Positions 1 to 12,148 are shown, numbered from the stretch's first letter. The stretch: 64,000 nt of DNA from Citrobacter amalonaticus (GCA_028994555.1 JARDVN010000001.1:2852001-2916000), one strand, 5' to 3'. The notes: generated by a model from the letters alone, not told the origin. A program made the numbers and translations.

Positions 1-597
<597 letters not shown>

Positions 598-605
598 TTC
601 CTTTT

Positions 606-639
606 ACGACACTCCACTTTTCGTTGAGAGGAGTGTCGT
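606..639 (+). terminator. hairpin downstream of kdsB
   Basis: A perfect 10-bp inverted repeat (acgacactcc at 606-615, ggagtgtcgt at 630-639) with a 14-nt loop follows the kdsB stop. The T-rich tract comes later and is interrupted, so it may be a weak terminator or an RNA-stabilising stem. Confidence 0.45.
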
Positions 640-749
640 ACCGTTGCGATTTTCCTCGTTTTTTCTTTTCAACAATTGATCTCATCCGGGTGACATCTGT
701 CGGTGTGGCGCTCATTATAAAAGCAGTAGCTTTTATGGGGGCAATCTGA

Positions 750-1643
750 ATGGAACAGCTTCGTGCCGAACTCAGTCACTTACTGGGCGAAAAACTAAGC
801 CGCATTGAATGCGTGAATGAGAAAGCTGATACGGCTCTGTGGTCACTGTATGACAGCCAGGGCAACCCGATGCCGTTGATGGCCCAAAGTTTCACCACGC
901 CGGGAGTCGCACAGCAACTGGCCTGGAAAACCACCATGTTAGCGCGTAGCGGCACGGTACGCATGCCGGTCATTTATGGGGTGATGACTCACGATGAACA
1001 TCCCGGTCCGGATGTCCTGCTGCTGGAACGTCTGCGTGGCGTCCCGGTTGAAGCGCCAGCCCGGACGCCGGAGCGCTGGGAACAGCTTAAAGATCAAATT
1101 GTCGAAGGATTACTGGCGTGGCATCGCCAGGATAGCCGGGGGTGTGTCGGCGCGGTGGATAACACGCAGGAGAATATCTGGCCTTCCTGGTACCGCCAGC
1201 GGGTTGAGGTGCTCTGGAGTACGCTCAACCAGTTTAACAACACCGGGCTAACCATGCAGGATAAACGCATTCTGTTTCGCACCCGAGAATGCCTGCCAGC
1301 GCTGTTTGAAGGCTTTAACGACAACTGCGTGCTGGTGCATGGCAATTTGAGTTTGCGCAGCATGCTGAAAGACGCCCGCAGCGATCAGCTTCTGGCGATG
1401 GTGGGGCCCGGCATTATGCTCTGGGCGCCACGGGAGTACGAACTGTTCCGGCTGGTAGATAACACGCTGGCGGAAGGACTACTCTGGCATTACCTGCAAC
1501 GCGCGCCAGTGGCGGAGTCGTTCATCTGGCGGCGTTGGCTATATGTGTTATGGGATGAAGTCGCGCAACTGGTCAACACCGGGCGCTTTAACCGATCTCA
1601 TTTTGATCTCGCTGCGAAATCACTGCTGCCCTGGCTCGCCTGA
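750..1643 (+). CDS. ycbJ: YcbJ, predicted phosphotransferase-fold protein
   Basis: The 297-residue product has the same length as E. coli YcbJ. The family resembles aminoglycoside phosphotransferase/kinase-like proteins, and I see a candidate catalytic-loop segment (VHGNLSLRSML, about residue 196 on) where kinases of this fold have HGD. Here Asp is replaced by Asn, so catalysis is uncertain. The start ATG at 750 follows a GGGG-type ribosome site. It stands between kdsB and elyC and converges with elyC, overlapping its 3' end by 24 bp. The physiological role is unknown. Confidence 0.9.
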   Translation: MEQLRAELSHLLGEKLSRIECVNEKADTALWSLYDSQGNPMPLMAQSFTTPGVAQQLAWKTTMLARSGTVRMPVIYGVMTHDEHPGPDVLLLERLRGVPVEAPARTPERWEQLKDQIVEGLLAWHRQDSRGCVGAVDNTQENIWPSWYRQRVEVLWSTLNQFNNTGLTMQDKRILFRTRECLPALFEGFNDNCVLVHGNLSLRSMLKDARSDQLLAMVGPGIMLWAPREYELFRLVDNTLAEGLLWHYLQRAPVAESFIWRRWLYVLWDEVAQLVNTGRFNRSHFDLAAKSLLPWLA

Positions 1644-2399
1644 AGCGCCTTTCAGCCACTGCCAGATTCTCCCCAGCGTCTCATAGCTCGCGCGATCGCT
1701 ATGCATCAACCATACGGGAGAAGGGATCGCGCGTTCCCATGGATTCAGCGGCGAATCGATGGCCAGTTGATTCGCCGGAGCCGGCAATGGGTTTAACCCG
1801 GCTTGTTGAAAGAAAATTATCGCCCGCGGCAGATGAGAAGCTGAAGTGACCAGCAGGAACGGCGCGTCGCCGATAGCCTGCTTCACGGCAGCGGCTTCTT
1901 CCTCCGTATCCCTGGGCTTGTCGAGCGTGATGATATCTTCTTCCGGTACACCTAACGATTGCGCCACCCGTGCGCCGACCTCTGCCGTACTCACCGGATT
2001 GGTTCTGGCATTCGCGCCGGTAAAAATCAATTTTGCCCCCGGATTGGCCCGCCAGAGGCGTATTCCCTCATTAAGACGCGGCAGACTGTTATTGATCAGG
2101 TTGGAACTGGGTGCCCACTGTGGGTTCCAGGTATAGCCGCCGCCTAACACGACGATGTATTCAACTTTCTGCGTATCCTGCCAGGTCGGGTAGCGATTTT
2201 CTATCGGGCGCAGCAGATGATCAGCAACGGGTTGCAGGCTGAGCAGGAACAGCGTCAGCCAACTGAGGCTGATAAATACCTTGCCGGTTTTCTGAAAACG
2301 GCTAAACCACAGTAGTGCCAGACCGATACCCATCATCAGGAGCAGAAAAGGGAGAGGCAACAGCATGCCGCCAATCACTTTCTTCAGCGTAAAAAGCAT
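1620..2399 (-). CDS. elyC: ElyC (YcbC), envelope biogenesis factor, DUF218 family
   Basis: ElyC is an inner-membrane protein needed for normal peptidoglycan assembly and lipid-carrier metabolism. The start at 2399 (MLFTLKKV) gives 259 residues, as in E. coli. A longer open frame to 2672 exists, but the extra 91 residues are low-complexity and overlap cmoM, so I reject it. Two hydrophobic segments occupy roughly residues 10-60, and the DUF218 domain follows with VVLGGGYTWNPQ and LVTSASHLPRA. It is divergent from cmoM and shares the 2400-2536 promoter interval. Confidence 0.95.
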   Translation of the reverse strand: MLFTLKKVIGGMLLPLPFLLLMMGIGLALLWFSRFQKTGKVFISLSWLTLFLLSLQPVADHLLRPIENRYPTWQDTQKVEYIVVLGGGYTWNPQWAPSSNLINNSLPRLNEGIRLWRANPGAKLIFTGANARTNPVSTAEVGARVAQSLGVPEEDIITLDKPRDTEEEAAAVKQAIGDAPFLLVTSASHLPRAIIFFQQAGLNPLPAPANQLAIDSPLNPWERAIPSPVWLMHSDRASYETLGRIWQWLKGASGEPGQQ

Positions 2400-2536
2400 C
2401 CTTTTTGGTTCCTTTTTTTGACCATATAGCAGAAGAATAATCGTGATATTACACCAGAGAGGTTCATTCTCCGCGCGGGTGTGACAAAATAGCGGTTTTA
2501 TCAGAGAAGCACCTAAGCCAGCCTGTGGAGAACCCG

Positions 2537-3316
2537 ATGCGGGATCGCAATTTTGATGACATTGCTGAGAAGTTTTCCCGTAATATTTACGGCACCACAA
2601 AAGGGCAGCTAAGACAGGCGATCCTGTGGCAGGATCTCGACCGCGTTCTGGCAGACTTCGGCTCACAACCACTGCGTGTGCTGGACGCTGGCGGCGGTGA
2701 AGGGCAGACAGCCATTAAAATGGCGGAGCGCGGCCATTATGTGACGTTGTGCGATCTGTCTGGTGAGATGATCGACCGTGCGCAACGGGCGGCAGAAGCC
2801 AAAGGTGTGAGCCACAACATGCATTTTATACAATGCGCTGCTCAGGACGTCGCTTCGCATTTGGAAAGCTCTGTTGATCTGATATTGTTTCACGCTGTGC
2901 TGGAGTGGGTCGCCGATCCGGTCAGCGTGTTAGAGACTCTTTGGTCGGTATTGCGCCCCGGTGGCGTACTGTCGTTAATGTTCTACAATGCCAACGGCCT
3001 GTTGATGCATAACATGGTGGCGGGGAACTTTGACTACGTGCAGATAGGGATGCCCAAACGTAAGAAGCGTACCCTTTCACCAGACTATCCGCGTGAACCG
3101 GGACAGGTTTACCAGTGGCTGGAACAGATAGGCTGGCAGATCACCGGAAAGACCGGCGTACGCGTGTTTCATGATTATCTGCGTGAGAAACATCAGCAGC
3201 GTGACGGTTATGAGATATTGCTTGAATTAGAAACGCGTTACTGTCGCCAGGAGCCTTATGTCAGCCTGGGTCGTTACATTCACGTCACCGCGCGTAAACC
3301 GCAGATGCAAGGATAA
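2537..3316 (+). CDS. cmoM: tRNA 5-carboxymethoxyuridine methyltransferase CmoM (SmtA)
   Basis: CmoM is a SAM-dependent methyltransferase that converts cmo5U to its methyl ester (mcmo5U) at the wobble position of certain tRNAs. The SAM motif VLDAGGGEGQ lies near residue 47 and the post-motif LFHAVLEWVADP near residue 116. I chose ATG 2537 (MRDRNFDDIAEKF) because GGAG at 2527-2530 is well spaced and E. coli begins with the equivalent sequence. A GTG four codons upstream also exists. It is the first gene of the cmoM-mukF-mukE-mukB cluster; mukF begins 3 bp after its stop. Confidence 0.95.
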   Translation: MRDRNFDDIAEKFSRNIYGTTKGQLRQAILWQDLDRVLADFGSQPLRVLDAGGGEGQTAIKMAERGHYVTLCDLSGEMIDRAQRAAEAKGVSHNMHFIQCAAQDVASHLESSVDLILFHAVLEWVADPVSVLETLWSVLRPGGVLSLMFYNANGLLMHNMVAGNFDYVQIGMPKRKKRTLSPDYPREPGQVYQWLEQIGWQITGKTGVRVFHDYLREKHQQRDGYEILLELETRYCRQEPYVSLGRYIHVTARKPQMQG

Positions 3317-3319
3317 CCT

Positions 3320-4642
3320 ATGAGTGAATTTTCCCAGACAGTCCCCGAACTGGTTGCCTGGGCCAGAAAAAATGACTTCTCTATCTCGCTGCCGGTAGAC
3401 CGACTCTCGTTCCTGTTAGCGGTAGCTACACTGAACGGCGAGCGCCTGGACGGTGAGATGAGCGAAGGCGAACTGGTGGATGCGTTCCGCCATGTAAGTG
3501 ATGCGTTTGAGCAAACCAGCGAAACCATTGGCGTGCGCGCGAACAATGCGATCAACGATATGGTGCGTCAACGTCTGCTGAACCGCTTTACCAGTGAGCA
3601 GGCAGAAGGGAACGCGATTTATCGTTTGACGCCGCTCGGCATTGGCATTACCGATTACTACATCCGCCAACGTGAATTTTCCACGCTGCGTCTGTCAATG
3701 CAGCTGTCGATCGTGGCGGGTGAACTCAAGCGTGCGGCAGATGCGGCAGATGCGGGTGGCGATGAATTCCACTGGCACCGCAACGTCTATGCACCGCTCA
3801 AGTATTCGGTCGCTGAGATTTTCGACAGTATCGATCTGACCCAACGCATCATGGATGAACAGCAGCAGCAGGTGAAAGATGATATCGCGCAACTGCTGAA
3901 TAAAGACTGGCGCGCGGCGATTTCAAGCTGTGAACTGCTCCTGTCAGAAACCTCCGGCACGCTGCGCGAGTTGCAGGATACGCTGGAGGCGGCAGGCGAT
4001 AAATTGCAGGCTAATCTGCTGCGTATCCAGGATGCGACGCTGGCCCATGACGATCTGCATTTTGTGGATCGTCTGGTGTTTGACCTGCAAAGCAAGCTCG
4101 ATCGTATTATCAGTTGGGGCCAGCAGTCGATCGATCTGTGGATTGGCTATGACCGCCACGTTCACAAATTTATCCGTACCGCCATCGATATGGATAAAAA
4201 CCGCGTCTTTGCCCAGCGCTTACGTCAGTCGGTACAGACCTACTTTGACGAGCCGTGGGCACTGACCTACGCCAACGCCGATCGTCTGCTGGATATGCGT
4301 GACGAAGAGATGGCGTTGCGTGATGAAGAGGTTACCGGGGAACTTCCGCCGGATTTAGAGTACGAAGAGTTTAACGAGATCCGCGAACAGCTGGCGGCAA
4401 TTATTGAAGGCCAACTGGCTATCTACAAATCTAAAGAGACCCCATTGGATCTCGGTCTGGTGGTGCGCGAGTATCTTGCCCAATATCCGCGTGCGCGTCA
4501 TTTCGACGTTGCGCGCATTGTTATCGATCAGGCGGTACGTCTTGGCGTAGCGCAAGCAGACTTCACCGGACTGCCAGCCAAATGGCAGCCGATTAATGAT
4601 TACGGAGCCAAGGTACAGGCGCATGTCATTGACAAATATTGA
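3320..4642 (+). CDS. mukF: MukF kleisin subunit of the MukBEF condensin
   Basis: MukF is the kleisin that bridges MukB heads and binds MukE, organising and segregating the chromosome. The product is 440 residues, the E. coli length. The N-terminal winged-helix dimerisation region ([20 protein letters not shown]) and C-terminal winged helix ([19 protein letters not shown]) are recognisable, with helical linker between. The acidic segment near residues 330-350 ([17 protein letters not shown]) is typical. The mukE start lies 20 bp inside its 3' end, consistent with translational coupling. Confidence 0.98.
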   Translation: MSEFSQTVPELVAWARKNDFSISLPVDRLSFLLAVATLNGERLDGEMSEGELVDAFRHVSDAFEQTSETIGVRANNAINDMVRQRLLNRFTSEQAEGNAIYRLTPLGIGITDYYIRQREFSTLRLSMQLSIVAGELKRAADAADAGGDEFHWHRNVYAPLKYSVAEIFDSIDLTQRIMDEQQQQVKDDIAQLLNKDWRAAISSCELLLSETSGTLRELQDTLEAAGDKLQANLLRIQDATLAHDDLHFVDRLVFDLQSKLDRIISWGQQSIDLWIGYDRHVHKFIRTAIDMDKNRVFAQRLRQSVQTYFDEPWALTYANADRLLDMRDEEMALRDEEVTGELPPDLEYEEFNEIREQLAAIIEGQLAIYKSKETPLDLGLVVREYLAQYPRARHFDVARIVIDQAVRLGVAQADFTGLPAKWQPINDYGAKVQAHVIDKY

Positions 4643-5328
4643 ACAAGTGATGCCGGTTAAGCTGGCGCAGGCGCTGGCGAATCCGTTATTTCCGGCGCTG
4701 GATAGCGCATTACGTTCAGGCCGCCACATCGGTCTGGATGAACTGGATAATCATGCCTTTTTTGATGGATTTTCAGGACTATCTGGAAGAGTTTTACAGC
4801 CGCTATAACGTGGAATTGATCCGCGCGCCGGAAGGTTTCTTCTACCTGCGTCCGCGTTCAACGACCATTATCCCGCGTTCCGTGTTGTCTGAACTGGATA
4901 TGATGGTCGGTAAAATTCTCTGCTACCTCTACCTCAGTCCGGAGCGGCTGGCGAACGAGGGGATTTTCACTCAGCAGGAGTTGTACGACGAGCTGCTGAC
5001 GCTGGCTGACGAAGCGAAACTGTTGAAGCTGGTGAATAACCGTTCAACCGGTTCCGACGTTGACCGCCAGAAGTTACAGGAAAAAATGCGTTCGTCATTA
5101 AACCGTCTGCGCCGTTTAGGCATGGTGTGGTTTATGGGGCACGACAGCAGCAAATTTCGCATTACGGAATCGGTGTTTCGCTTTGGCGCGGATGTACGAA
5201 CGGGCGACGACCCGCGCGAAGCGCAGCGTCGTCTGATTCGCGATGGTGAAGCGATGCCGGTCGAAAACCACCTGCAGCTCAATGATGAGACCGAAGAGAA
5301 TCAGCCGGACAGTGGAGAAGAAGAATAA
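4623..5328 (+). CDS. mukE: MukE subunit of the MukBEF condensin, frameshifted in this sequence
   Basis: MukE binds MukF and regulates MukB ATPase and DNA loading. The gene starts at ATG 4623 ([11 protein letters not shown]), overlapping mukF. The frame breaks at a run of six T (4758-4763), where [15 protein letters not shown] should continue; one T fewer restores a 234-residue protein, the exact E. coli length. The rest (VRLLRAPEG-like through DSGEEE) is intact and ends at TAA 5326-5328, which overlaps the mukB ATG by one base. The gene is needed for normal chromosome segregation, so a sequencing overcall is far likelier than a real null. Confidence 0.93.
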
Positions 5329-8300
5329 TGATTGAACGCGGTAAATTTCGCTCACTAACGCTGATTAACTGGAACGGTTTCTTTGCCCGCACTTTTGACC
5401 TGGATGAACTGGTCACCACGCTTTCCGGAGGGAACGGCGCGGGGAAATCCACCACCATGGCGGCGTTCGTCACGGCGCTGATCCCGGATTTAACCCTGCT
5501 GCACTTCCGTAACACCACTGAAGCAGGCGCGACCAGCGGCTCACGCGACAAAGGTCTGCACGGTAAGCTGAAAGCCGGTGTCTGTTATTCGATGCTCGAT
5601 ACGATCAACTCGCGCCATCAGCGCGTGGTGGTGGGTGTGCGTTTGCAGCAGGTTGCCGGACGCGACCGTAAAGTCGACATCAAACCGTTTGCCATTCAGG
5701 GGCTGCCGATGTCGGTACAGCCCACGCAACTGGTGACGGAGACGCTGAACGAACGTCAGGCGCGCGTCCTGCCGTTAACGGAGCTGAAAGAAAAGCTCGA
5801 CGAGATGGAAGGCGTGCAGTTTAAGCAGTTCAACTCGATAACCGATTACCATTCGCTGATGTTCGATCTGGGCCTCATCGCCCGTCGTCTGCGTTCTGCG
5901 TCTGACCGTAGTAAATTCTATCGTCTGATTGAAGCCTCGCTGTACGGCGGGATTTCCAGCGCGATCACCCGTTCTCTGCGCGACTACCTGTTGCCGGAAA
6001 ACAGCGGGGTGCGTAAGGCGTTCCAGGATATGGAAGCGGCGTTGCGGGAAAACCGCCTGACGCTGGAAGCCATTCGCGTTACTCAGTCCGATCGCGATCT
6101 GTTTAAACACTTGATCAGCGAAGCCACCAACTATGTGGCGGCGGACTATATGCGCCACGCCAATGAGCGCCGGATCCACCTCGACAAAGCGCTGGAATTT
6201 CGTCGCGAACTCTACACCTCACGCAAACAGCTGGCAGCGGAGCAGTATAAGCACGTTGACATGGCGCGTGAGTTGGGCGAGCACAACGGCGCGGAAGGCG
6301 ATCTCGAAGCCGATTATCAGGCGGCCAGCGATCACCTGAATCTGGTGCAAACCGCGCTGCGTCAGCAGGAAAAAATTGAACGTTATGAAGCGGATCTCGA
6401 CGAGTTGCAGATCCGTCTCGAAGAACAAAACGAAGTAGTCGCAGAAGCCGCCGATCGTCAGGAAGAGAACGAAGCGCGCGCCGAAGCGGCCGAGCTGGAA
6501 GTGGATGAGCTGAAAAGCCAACTGGCGGATTACCAGCAGGCGCTGGACGTTCAGCAGACCCGCGCGATTCAGTACAATCAGGCGATCTCGGCGCTGGAGC
6601 GCGCCAGAGCGGTGTGTCATCTGCCGGATCTGACGGCCGACAGCGCCGCTGAGTGGCTGGAGACCTTCCAGGCGAAAGAGCAGGAAGCGACCGAAAAAAT
6701 GCTCTCGCTGGAACAGAAAATGAGCGTGGCGCAAACCGCGCACAGTCAGTTCGAGCAGGCGTATCAACTGGTGGTGGCGATCAATGGCCCGCTGGCGCGA
6801 AATGAGGCCTGGGACGTGGCGCGCGAACTGCTGCGCGAAGGCGTTGACCAGCGTCACCTGGCGGAACAGGTGCAGCCGCTGCGTATGCGACTGAGCGAGC
6901 TGGAACAGCGTCTGCGTGAGCAGCAGGAAGCCGAACGCCTGCTGGCGGAATTCTGTAAACGTCAGGGCAAAAATTTCGATATTGACGAACTGGAAGCCCT
7001 GCATCAGGAACTGGAAGCGCGTATCGCCTCGCTGTCTGACAACGTTTCCAGCGCACATGAACAGCGCATGGCGCTGCGCCAGGAGCAGGAACAGCTACAG
7101 TCGCGTATTCAGCACTTAATGCAGCGGGCGCCTGTCTGGCTGGCGGCACAAAACAGCCTGAGCCAGCTCAGCGAACAGTGTGGTGAAGAGTTTACTTCCA
7201 GCCAGGAAGTGACTGAATATCTACAGCAATTGCTCGAGCGTGAACGTGAAGCGATTGTGGAACGCGATGAAGTTGGCGCGCGCAAGAACGCCGTCGATGA
7301 AGAGATCGAACGTTTAAGTCAGCCTGGCGGTTCGGAAGATCAGCGCCTGAATGCGCTGGCGGAACGTTTTGGCGGCGTGCTGTTGTCTGAAATTTACGAC
7401 GACGTCAGTCTGGAAGATGCTCCGTACTTCTCCGCGCTGTATGGTCCGTCGCGTCACGCCATCGTAGTACCGGATCTGTCGCTAATCGCTGAACAACTGG
7501 AAGGGTTGACGGATTGCCCGGAAGATTTGTATCTGATCGAAGGGGATCCGCAGTCGTTTGATGACAGCGTCTTCAGCGTCGACGAACTGGAAAAAGCGGT
7601 GGTGGTGAAAATTGCCGATCGCCAGTGGCGCTACTCGCGTTTCCCGTCCGTACCGCTGTTTGGTCGTGCGGCGCGAGAAAACCGTATCGAAACGCTGCAT
7701 GCCGAGCGTGAAGGATTATCCGAGCGTTTTGCCACACTCTCTTTTGACGTGCAGAAAACACAGCGTCTGCATCAGGCGTTCAGCCGCTTCATTGGCAGTC
7801 ATCTTTCGGTGGCCTTTGAATCCGATCCGGAAGCCGAAATTCGCCAGCTCAACAGCCGTCGCGTTGAGCTGGAACGTGCGCTGACCACCCACGAAAATGA
7901 CAACCAGCAGCAGCGTCTGCAGTACGAACAGGCGAAAGAAGGCGTTACCGCGCTGAACCGCCTGCTGCCGCGTCTGAATCTGCTGGCTGACGATAGCCTG
8001 GCGGACCGTGTGGACGAGATCCGCGAGCGTCTGGATGAAGCGCAAGAAGCCGCTCGTTTTGTACAGCAGCACGGTAATCAACTGGCAAAACTGGAACCGA
8101 TGGTTTCGGTGTTGCAGAGCGATCCGGAACAGTTTGAACAACTGAAAGAAGATTACGCGTACTCCCAGCAGACGCAGCGCGATGCCCGTCAGCAGGCGTT
8201 TGCGCTGACTGAAGTCGTTCAGCGTCGTGCGCACTTTGGTTATTCCGACTCAGCGGAAATGCTCAGCGGCAACAGCGATCTGAACGAAAAACTGCGTGAG

Positions 8301-9788
8301 CGACTGGAACATGCGGAAGCTGAACGTACCCGCGCCCGTGAAGCCCTGCGCGGTCATGCGGCGCAACTGAGTCAGTACAACCAGGTTCTGGCCTCGCTGA
8401 AAAGCTCTTACGATACCAAGAAAGAGCTGCTCAACGATTTACAGCGTGAACTGCAGGATATCGGCGTTCGCGCCGACAGCGGGGCGGAAGAACGTGCGCG
8501 CATTCGTCGCGATGAGTTGCATTCGCAGCTCAGCAACAACCGTGCGCGGCGTAACCAGCTCGAAAAAGCGCTGACCTTCTGTGAAGCGGAGATGGATAAC
8601 CTGACCCGTAAACTACGCAAACTGGAACGCGATTACCATGAAATGCGTGAGCAGGTGGTAACCGCGAAAGCAGGCTGGTGCGCGGTGATGCGACTGGTGA
8701 AAGACAGCGGCGTCGAGCGTCGTCTGCACCGCCGTGAGCTGGCCTATCTCTCGGGTGACGAACTGCGTTCGATGTCGGATAAGGCGCTGGGTGCGCTGCG
8801 TCTGGCGGTCGCTGATAACGAACATCTGCGTGACGTTCTGCGTCTGTCGGAAGATCCGAAGCGCCCGGAACGTAAGATTCAGTTCTTTGTCGCGGTGTAT
8901 CAGCACCTGCGCGAACGTATCCGTCAGGATATCATTCGTACAGACGATCCGGTGGAAGCCATCGAACAGATGGAAATTGAGTTAGGCCGTCTGACCGAAG
9001 AGCTGACGTCGCGTGAGCAGAAACTGGCGATCAGTTCACGTAGCGTGGCGAACATTATTCGTAAGACCATCCAGCGCGAGCAGAACCGTATCCGTCAACT
9101 CAACCAGGGGCTGCAGAGCGTATCGTTCGGCCAGGTTCACAGCGTGCGTCTGAACGTGAATGTGCGTGAAACTCATGCCACGCTGCTGGAAGTGTTATCT
9201 GAACAGCATGAGCAGCATCAGGATCTGTTCAACAGCAATCGCCTGACTTTCTCGGAAGCGCTGGCGAAACTGTATCAGCGTCTGAATCCGCAGATCGACA
9301 TGGGACAGCGTACGCCGCAAACCATTGGCGAAGAGTTGCTGGACTACCGTAACTATCTCGAAATGGAAGTGGAAGTTAACCGTGGTTCTGATGGCTGGCT
9401 GCGTGCGGAGTCCGGTGCGCTGTCGACCGGTGAAGCGATCGGTACCGGGATGTCGATCCTGGTGATGGTGGTTCAAAGCTGGGAAGATGAAGCGCGCCGT
9501 CTGCGCGGGAAAGATATCTCACCATGCCGTCTGCTGTTCCTCGATGAAGCCGCCCGTCTGGATGCGCGCTCTATCGCGACGTTGTTTGAGCTGTGTGAGC
9601 GTCTGCAGATGCAGCTTATCATCGCGGCGCCGGAAAACATCAGTCCGGAGAAGGGCACCACCTATAAGCTGGTGCGTAAAGTCTTCCAGAATACGGAACA
9701 CGTCCATGTGGTCGGGCTGCGCGGGTTCGCGCCGCAGTTGCCGGATCCACTCCCCGGCGAGGCTGACGCCCCGTCAGAGGCCAGCTAA
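5328..9788 (+). CDS. mukB: MukB, SMC-like chromosome condensin ATPase
   Basis: MukB is the SMC-type motor of the MukBEF complex. At 1486 residues it has the E. coli length and is uninterrupted. The N-terminal head carries Walker A ([10 protein letters not shown], about residues 34-43). Long coiled-coil arms (about 300-650 and 840-1100) flank a hinge with [17 protein letters not shown] near residue 665. The C-terminal head has the signature [13 protein letters not shown] and Walker [12 protein letters not shown] (about 1400). Translation is coupled to mukE by a one-base stop/start overlap. Tandem hairpins lie downstream. Confidence 0.99.
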   Translation: MIERGKFRSLTLINWNGFFARTFDLDELVTTLSGGNGAGKSTTMAAFVTALIPDLTLLHFRNTTEAGATSGSRDKGLHGKLKAGVCYSMLDTINSRHQRVVVGVRLQQVAGRDRKVDIKPFAIQGLPMSVQPTQLVTETLNERQARVLPLTELKEKLDEMEGVQFKQFNSITDYHSLMFDLGLIARRLRSASDRSKFYRLIEASLYGGISSAITRSLRDYLLPENSGVRKAFQDMEAALRENRLTLEAIRVTQSDRDLFKHLISEATNYVAADYMRHANERRIHLDKALEFRRELYTSRKQLAAEQYKHVDMARELGEHNGAEGDLEADYQAASDHLNLVQTALRQQEKIERYEADLDELQIRLEEQNEVVAEAADRQEENEARAEAAELEVDELKSQLADYQQALDVQQTRAIQYNQAISALERARAVCHLPDLTADSAAEWLETFQAKEQEATEKMLSLEQKMSVAQTAHSQFEQAYQLVVAINGPLARNEAWDVARELLREGVDQRHLAEQVQPLRMRLSELEQRLREQQEAERLLAEFCKRQGKNFDIDELEALHQELEARIASLSDNVSSAHEQRMALRQEQEQLQSRIQHLMQRAPVWLAAQNSLSQLSEQCGEEFTSSQEVTEYLQQLLEREREAIVERDEVGARKNAVDEEIERLSQPGGSEDQRLNALAERFGGVLLSEIYDDVSLEDAPYFSALYGPSRHAIVVPDLSLIAEQLEGLTDCPEDLYLIEGDPQSFDDSVFSVDELEKAVVVKIADRQWRYSRFPSVPLFGRAARENRIETLHAEREGLSERFATLSFDVQKTQRLHQAFSRFIGSHLSVAFESDPEAEIRQLNSRRVELERALTTHENDNQQQRLQYEQAKEGVTALNRLLPRLNLLADDSLADRVDEIRERLDEAQEAARFVQQHGNQLAKLEPMVSVLQSDPEQFEQLKEDYAYSQQTQRDARQQAFALTEVVQRRAHFGYSDSAEMLSGNSDLNEKLRERLEHAEAERTRAREALRGHAAQLSQYNQVLASLKSSYDTKKELLNDLQRELQDIGVRADSGAEERARIRRDELHSQLSNNRARRNQLEKALTFCEAEMDNLTRKLRKLERDYHEMREQVVTAKAGWCAVMRLVKDSGVERRLHRRELAYLSGDELRSMSDKALGALRLAVADNEHLRDVLRLSEDPKRPERKIQFFVAVYQHLRERIRQDIIRTDDPVEAIEQMEIELGRLTEELTSREQKLAISSRSVANIIRKTIQREQNRIRQLNQGLQSVSFGQVHSVRLNVNVRETHATLLEVLSEQHEQHQDLFNSNRLTFSEALAKLYQRLNPQIDMGQRTPQTIGEELLDYRNYLEMEVEVNRGSDGWLRAESGALSTGEAIGTGMSILVMVVQSWEDEARRLRGKDISPCRLLFLDEAARLDARSIATLFELCERLQMQLIIAAPENISPEKGTTYKLVRKVFQNTEHVHVVGLRGFAPQLPDPLPGEADAPSEAS

Positions 9789-9795
9789 AACCCTA

Positions 9796-9817
9796 AAGAC
9801 GGCTGAAAAGCCGTCTT
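9796..9817 (+). terminator. stem-loop after mukB
   Basis: The stem aagacggc (9796-9803) pairs with gccgtctt (9810-9817) around loop tgaaaa. The T-tract is short, so efficiency may be modest. The same stem and loop recur at 9958. Confidence 0.6.
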
Positions 9818-9827
9818 AGGCTGCTGA

Positions 9828-9860
9828 CAAGAAAGGAAAAACGTGGTTTTTCCTTTCTTG
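9828..9860. repeat. 14-bp perfect inverted repeat
   Basis: The 14-base arm at 9828-9841 (caagaaaggaaaaa) is exactly complementary to 9847-9860, with a 5-nt loop cgtgg. The stem is A/T-rich with purines on one strand. A second near-perfect palindrome, gaaaatcaat/attgattttc, follows at 9873-9894. Confidence 0.8.
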
Positions 9861-9957
9861 TGGTTATCAGCCGAAAATCAATGAATTGATTTTCCTGGTT
9901 TTTAATGAGGTGATCTTTGCTTGTCCGGTATCGGGATGAAGTTTGTCATCACTCTCG

Positions 9958-9980
9958 GACGGCTGAAAAGCCGTCTTTTT
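9958..9980 (+). terminator. rho-independent terminator
   Basis: Stem gacggc (9958-9963), loop tgaaaa and stem gccgtc (9970-9975) are followed by five T. This is the best intrinsic terminator of the mukB cluster. Confidence 0.75.
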
Positions 9981-10120
9981 CATTTCTTAAACGATGGATT
10001 TCAGGTGCATTTTCTTTAAACTTCTTTACATTAGGTTAGGCAATCGCATATCAGCCTTTCTATAATGAAGGAAAGCTCCGATAGATGTGAGCATGTCGTA
10101 ATGTAACCAGAGGGCAAGGG

Positions 10121-11973
10121 ATGTTGCTTAATAAAATTGGTGGTCGTCGGCTCCCGGCAATGAGTTTATGCCTGGCCGTAGCATTCGCTCCACTGTCCAG
10201 TGTTCGGGCTGATGAGCCTGAGGTTATTCCTGGTGATAATCCTGTTGTTGCCAGTGAGCAGAGTCTCGCCCAACCGCAGGCGCAATCTGGGGCAACGGCA
10301 GTGATGGCGGGCCTGCAGCCGCTCCCTGAGGGGGGCGGCGGAAAAGGCGCGAGCTGAGCTTCAGTCGCAACTTCCTTCAGGCTATACGCCTGTCTATATG
10401 AATCAACTTGAACTGCTTTATGCGGCGCGCGATATGAAACCAATGTGGGAAAATCGCGAAGCTGTCAAAGCGTTCCAGCAACAGTTGGCAGAAGTCGCCA
10501 TTGCTGGCTTCCAGCCTCAGTTCACCACCTGGGTGGCGTTATTGACCGATCCGGGAGTTAGCGGTCTGACGCGCGATCTGGTCCTGTCTGACGCCATGAT
10601 GGTCTACCTTCATTTCATCGCCAATATTCCAGTCAAAGGTAATCGCTGGCTTTATAGCAGCAAGCCGTACGCGCTGGCCACGCCGCCGCTGTCAGTCATC
10701 AATCAGTGGCAGGTTGCGCTGGATAATGGGCAACTCCCGACGTTTATCGCCGGGCTGGCACCTCAGCACCCGCAATACGCACCGATGCACGCATCGTTAT
10801 TAACGCTGGTGGGCGATTCGCGCCCGTGGCCGCAGTTAACCGCCAAAACGACGCTGCGACCGGGTCAGTGGAGTAACGATGTACCGGCGCTGCGCGAAAT
10901 CCTGCAACGTACCGGGATGCTGGAAGGGGGGGCCAAAAATTGCGCTGCCGGGCGATGAGACCCCATCAGACGCGGTGGTTAGCCCATCAGCGGTTTCTGT
11001 CGAAACGCCAGGCGTTGATGCCGCGAAACACACCGAGCCGCGTAGTAAACCCGCACCGGCTGTTCGTGCTGCATACGATAAAGAGCTGGTCGAAGCGGTA
11101 AAACGCTTCCAGACCTGGCAAGGGCTGGGCGCGGATGGCGCAATTGGCCCTGCTACCCGCGACTGGCTGAATGTAACGCCTGCCCAGCGTGCGGGCGTTC
11201 TGGCGCTCAACATCCAGCGTCTGCGTTTGCTACCGTCTGAACTATCGACGGGAATTATGGTGAATATTCCGGCGTATTCGCTGGTCTACTATCAGGGCGG
11301 CAATCAGGTGCTGGCGTCCCGGGTGATTGTCGGTCGTCCCGATCGTAAAACGCCGATGATGAGCAGCGCGCTGAATAACGTGGTGGTCAATCCACCGTGG
11401 AACGTCCCGCCGACGCTGGCACGTAAAGACATCCTGCCCAAACTGTGGAACGATCCGGGTTATCTTGAACGTCACGGCTACACCGTGATGCGTGGCTGGA
11501 ACAGCCGGGAGGCGATTGATCCGTGGCAGGTTGACTGGTCAACCATCACGCCGTCAAATTTACCGTTCCGTTTCCAGCAGGCGCCGGGAGCGCGTAACTC
11601 GCTGGGGCGCTATAAGTTCAATATGCCAAGTTCAGATGCTATTTATCTGCACGATACGCCGAACCACAATCTGTTTCAGAAGGATACCCGGGCGCTCAGC
11701 TCCGGTTGCGTGCGCGTAAACAAGGCGTCTGAACTGGCCAATATGCTGTTGCAGGACGCAGGCTGGAACGACACGCGCATTTCTGATGCCCTGAAGCAGG
11801 GAGACACGCGTTACGTGAATATTCGCCAGACGATTCCGGTCAATCTTTACTACCTGACGGCGTTTGTTGGCGCGGATGGGCGTACTCAATATCGTACAGA
11901 TATTTACAATTATGATCTGACAGCGCGATCCAGCGCACAGATTGTGGCAAAAGCAGAACAATTAATCAGGTAA
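10121..11973 (+). CDS. ldtD: L,D-transpeptidase LdtD (YcbB), two frameshifts in this sequence
   Basis: LdtD makes 3-3 meso-DAP crosslinks in periplasmic peptidoglycan. After a signal peptide ([24 protein letters not shown]) come a scaffold domain, a peptidoglycan-binding repeat ([21 protein letters not shown]) and the YkuD catalytic domain with HDTPNHNLF and SSGCVRVNK; the Cys near residue 528 is catalytic. The frame breaks at G runs 10330-10335 (LPEG-AAEKA) and 10926-10932 ([10 protein letters not shown]). Removing one G from each gives 616 residues, against about 615 in E. coli. Both breaks sit in G runs of 6-7, so overcalling is the likely cause. Confidence 0.93.
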
Positions 11974-12016
11974 ATGAAGAGGTTCTGGGAAATTTGTTGT
12001 CGTAATATTTGGCAGT

Positions 12017-12045
12017 GACAGGGGCTTCGCCCGGAAGCCCCGTCA
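12017..12045. repeat. GC-rich hairpin between ldtD and mepK
   Basis: The arms ggggcttc (12021-12028) and gaagcccc (12034-12041) pair perfectly around gcccg, and flanking tgac/gtca extends the stem past one bulge. No T-tract follows, so it may stabilise the ldtD message or act as a rho-associated end. Confidence 0.5.
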
Positions 12046-12148
12046 TTGCTGGGGTTGGGCCAACTTGACGGCGGCTTGGTTGCCAGTTAAGGTGCCTATC
12101 GTGCGCTAAAGCATATCGACGATAACATTGACCTGTAGACCTTAAACC

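Larger units (their letters stand above)
9789..10120. other. intergenic region mukB-ldtD with a cluster of inverted repeats
   Basis: This 332-bp gap has no gene that I can support. It holds four inverted repeats: a terminator-like stem at 9796-9817, a 14-bp perfect hairpin at 9828-9860, a near-perfect palindrome at 9873-9894, and a second terminator at 9958-9980 with almost the same stem as the first. The ldtD promoter presumably lies in the AT-rich part after 9981. Confidence 0.7.

Noticed and set aside
1620..2672. 350-residue version of ElyC starting at 2672
   Set aside because: The extra 91 residues overlap the cmoM start region and are not family-like; the conserved start is 2399.
4623..5328. 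mukE as a real pseudogene
   Set aside because: The only defect is one extra T in a run, matching many others in the window, while mukF and mukB are intact and coupled to it.
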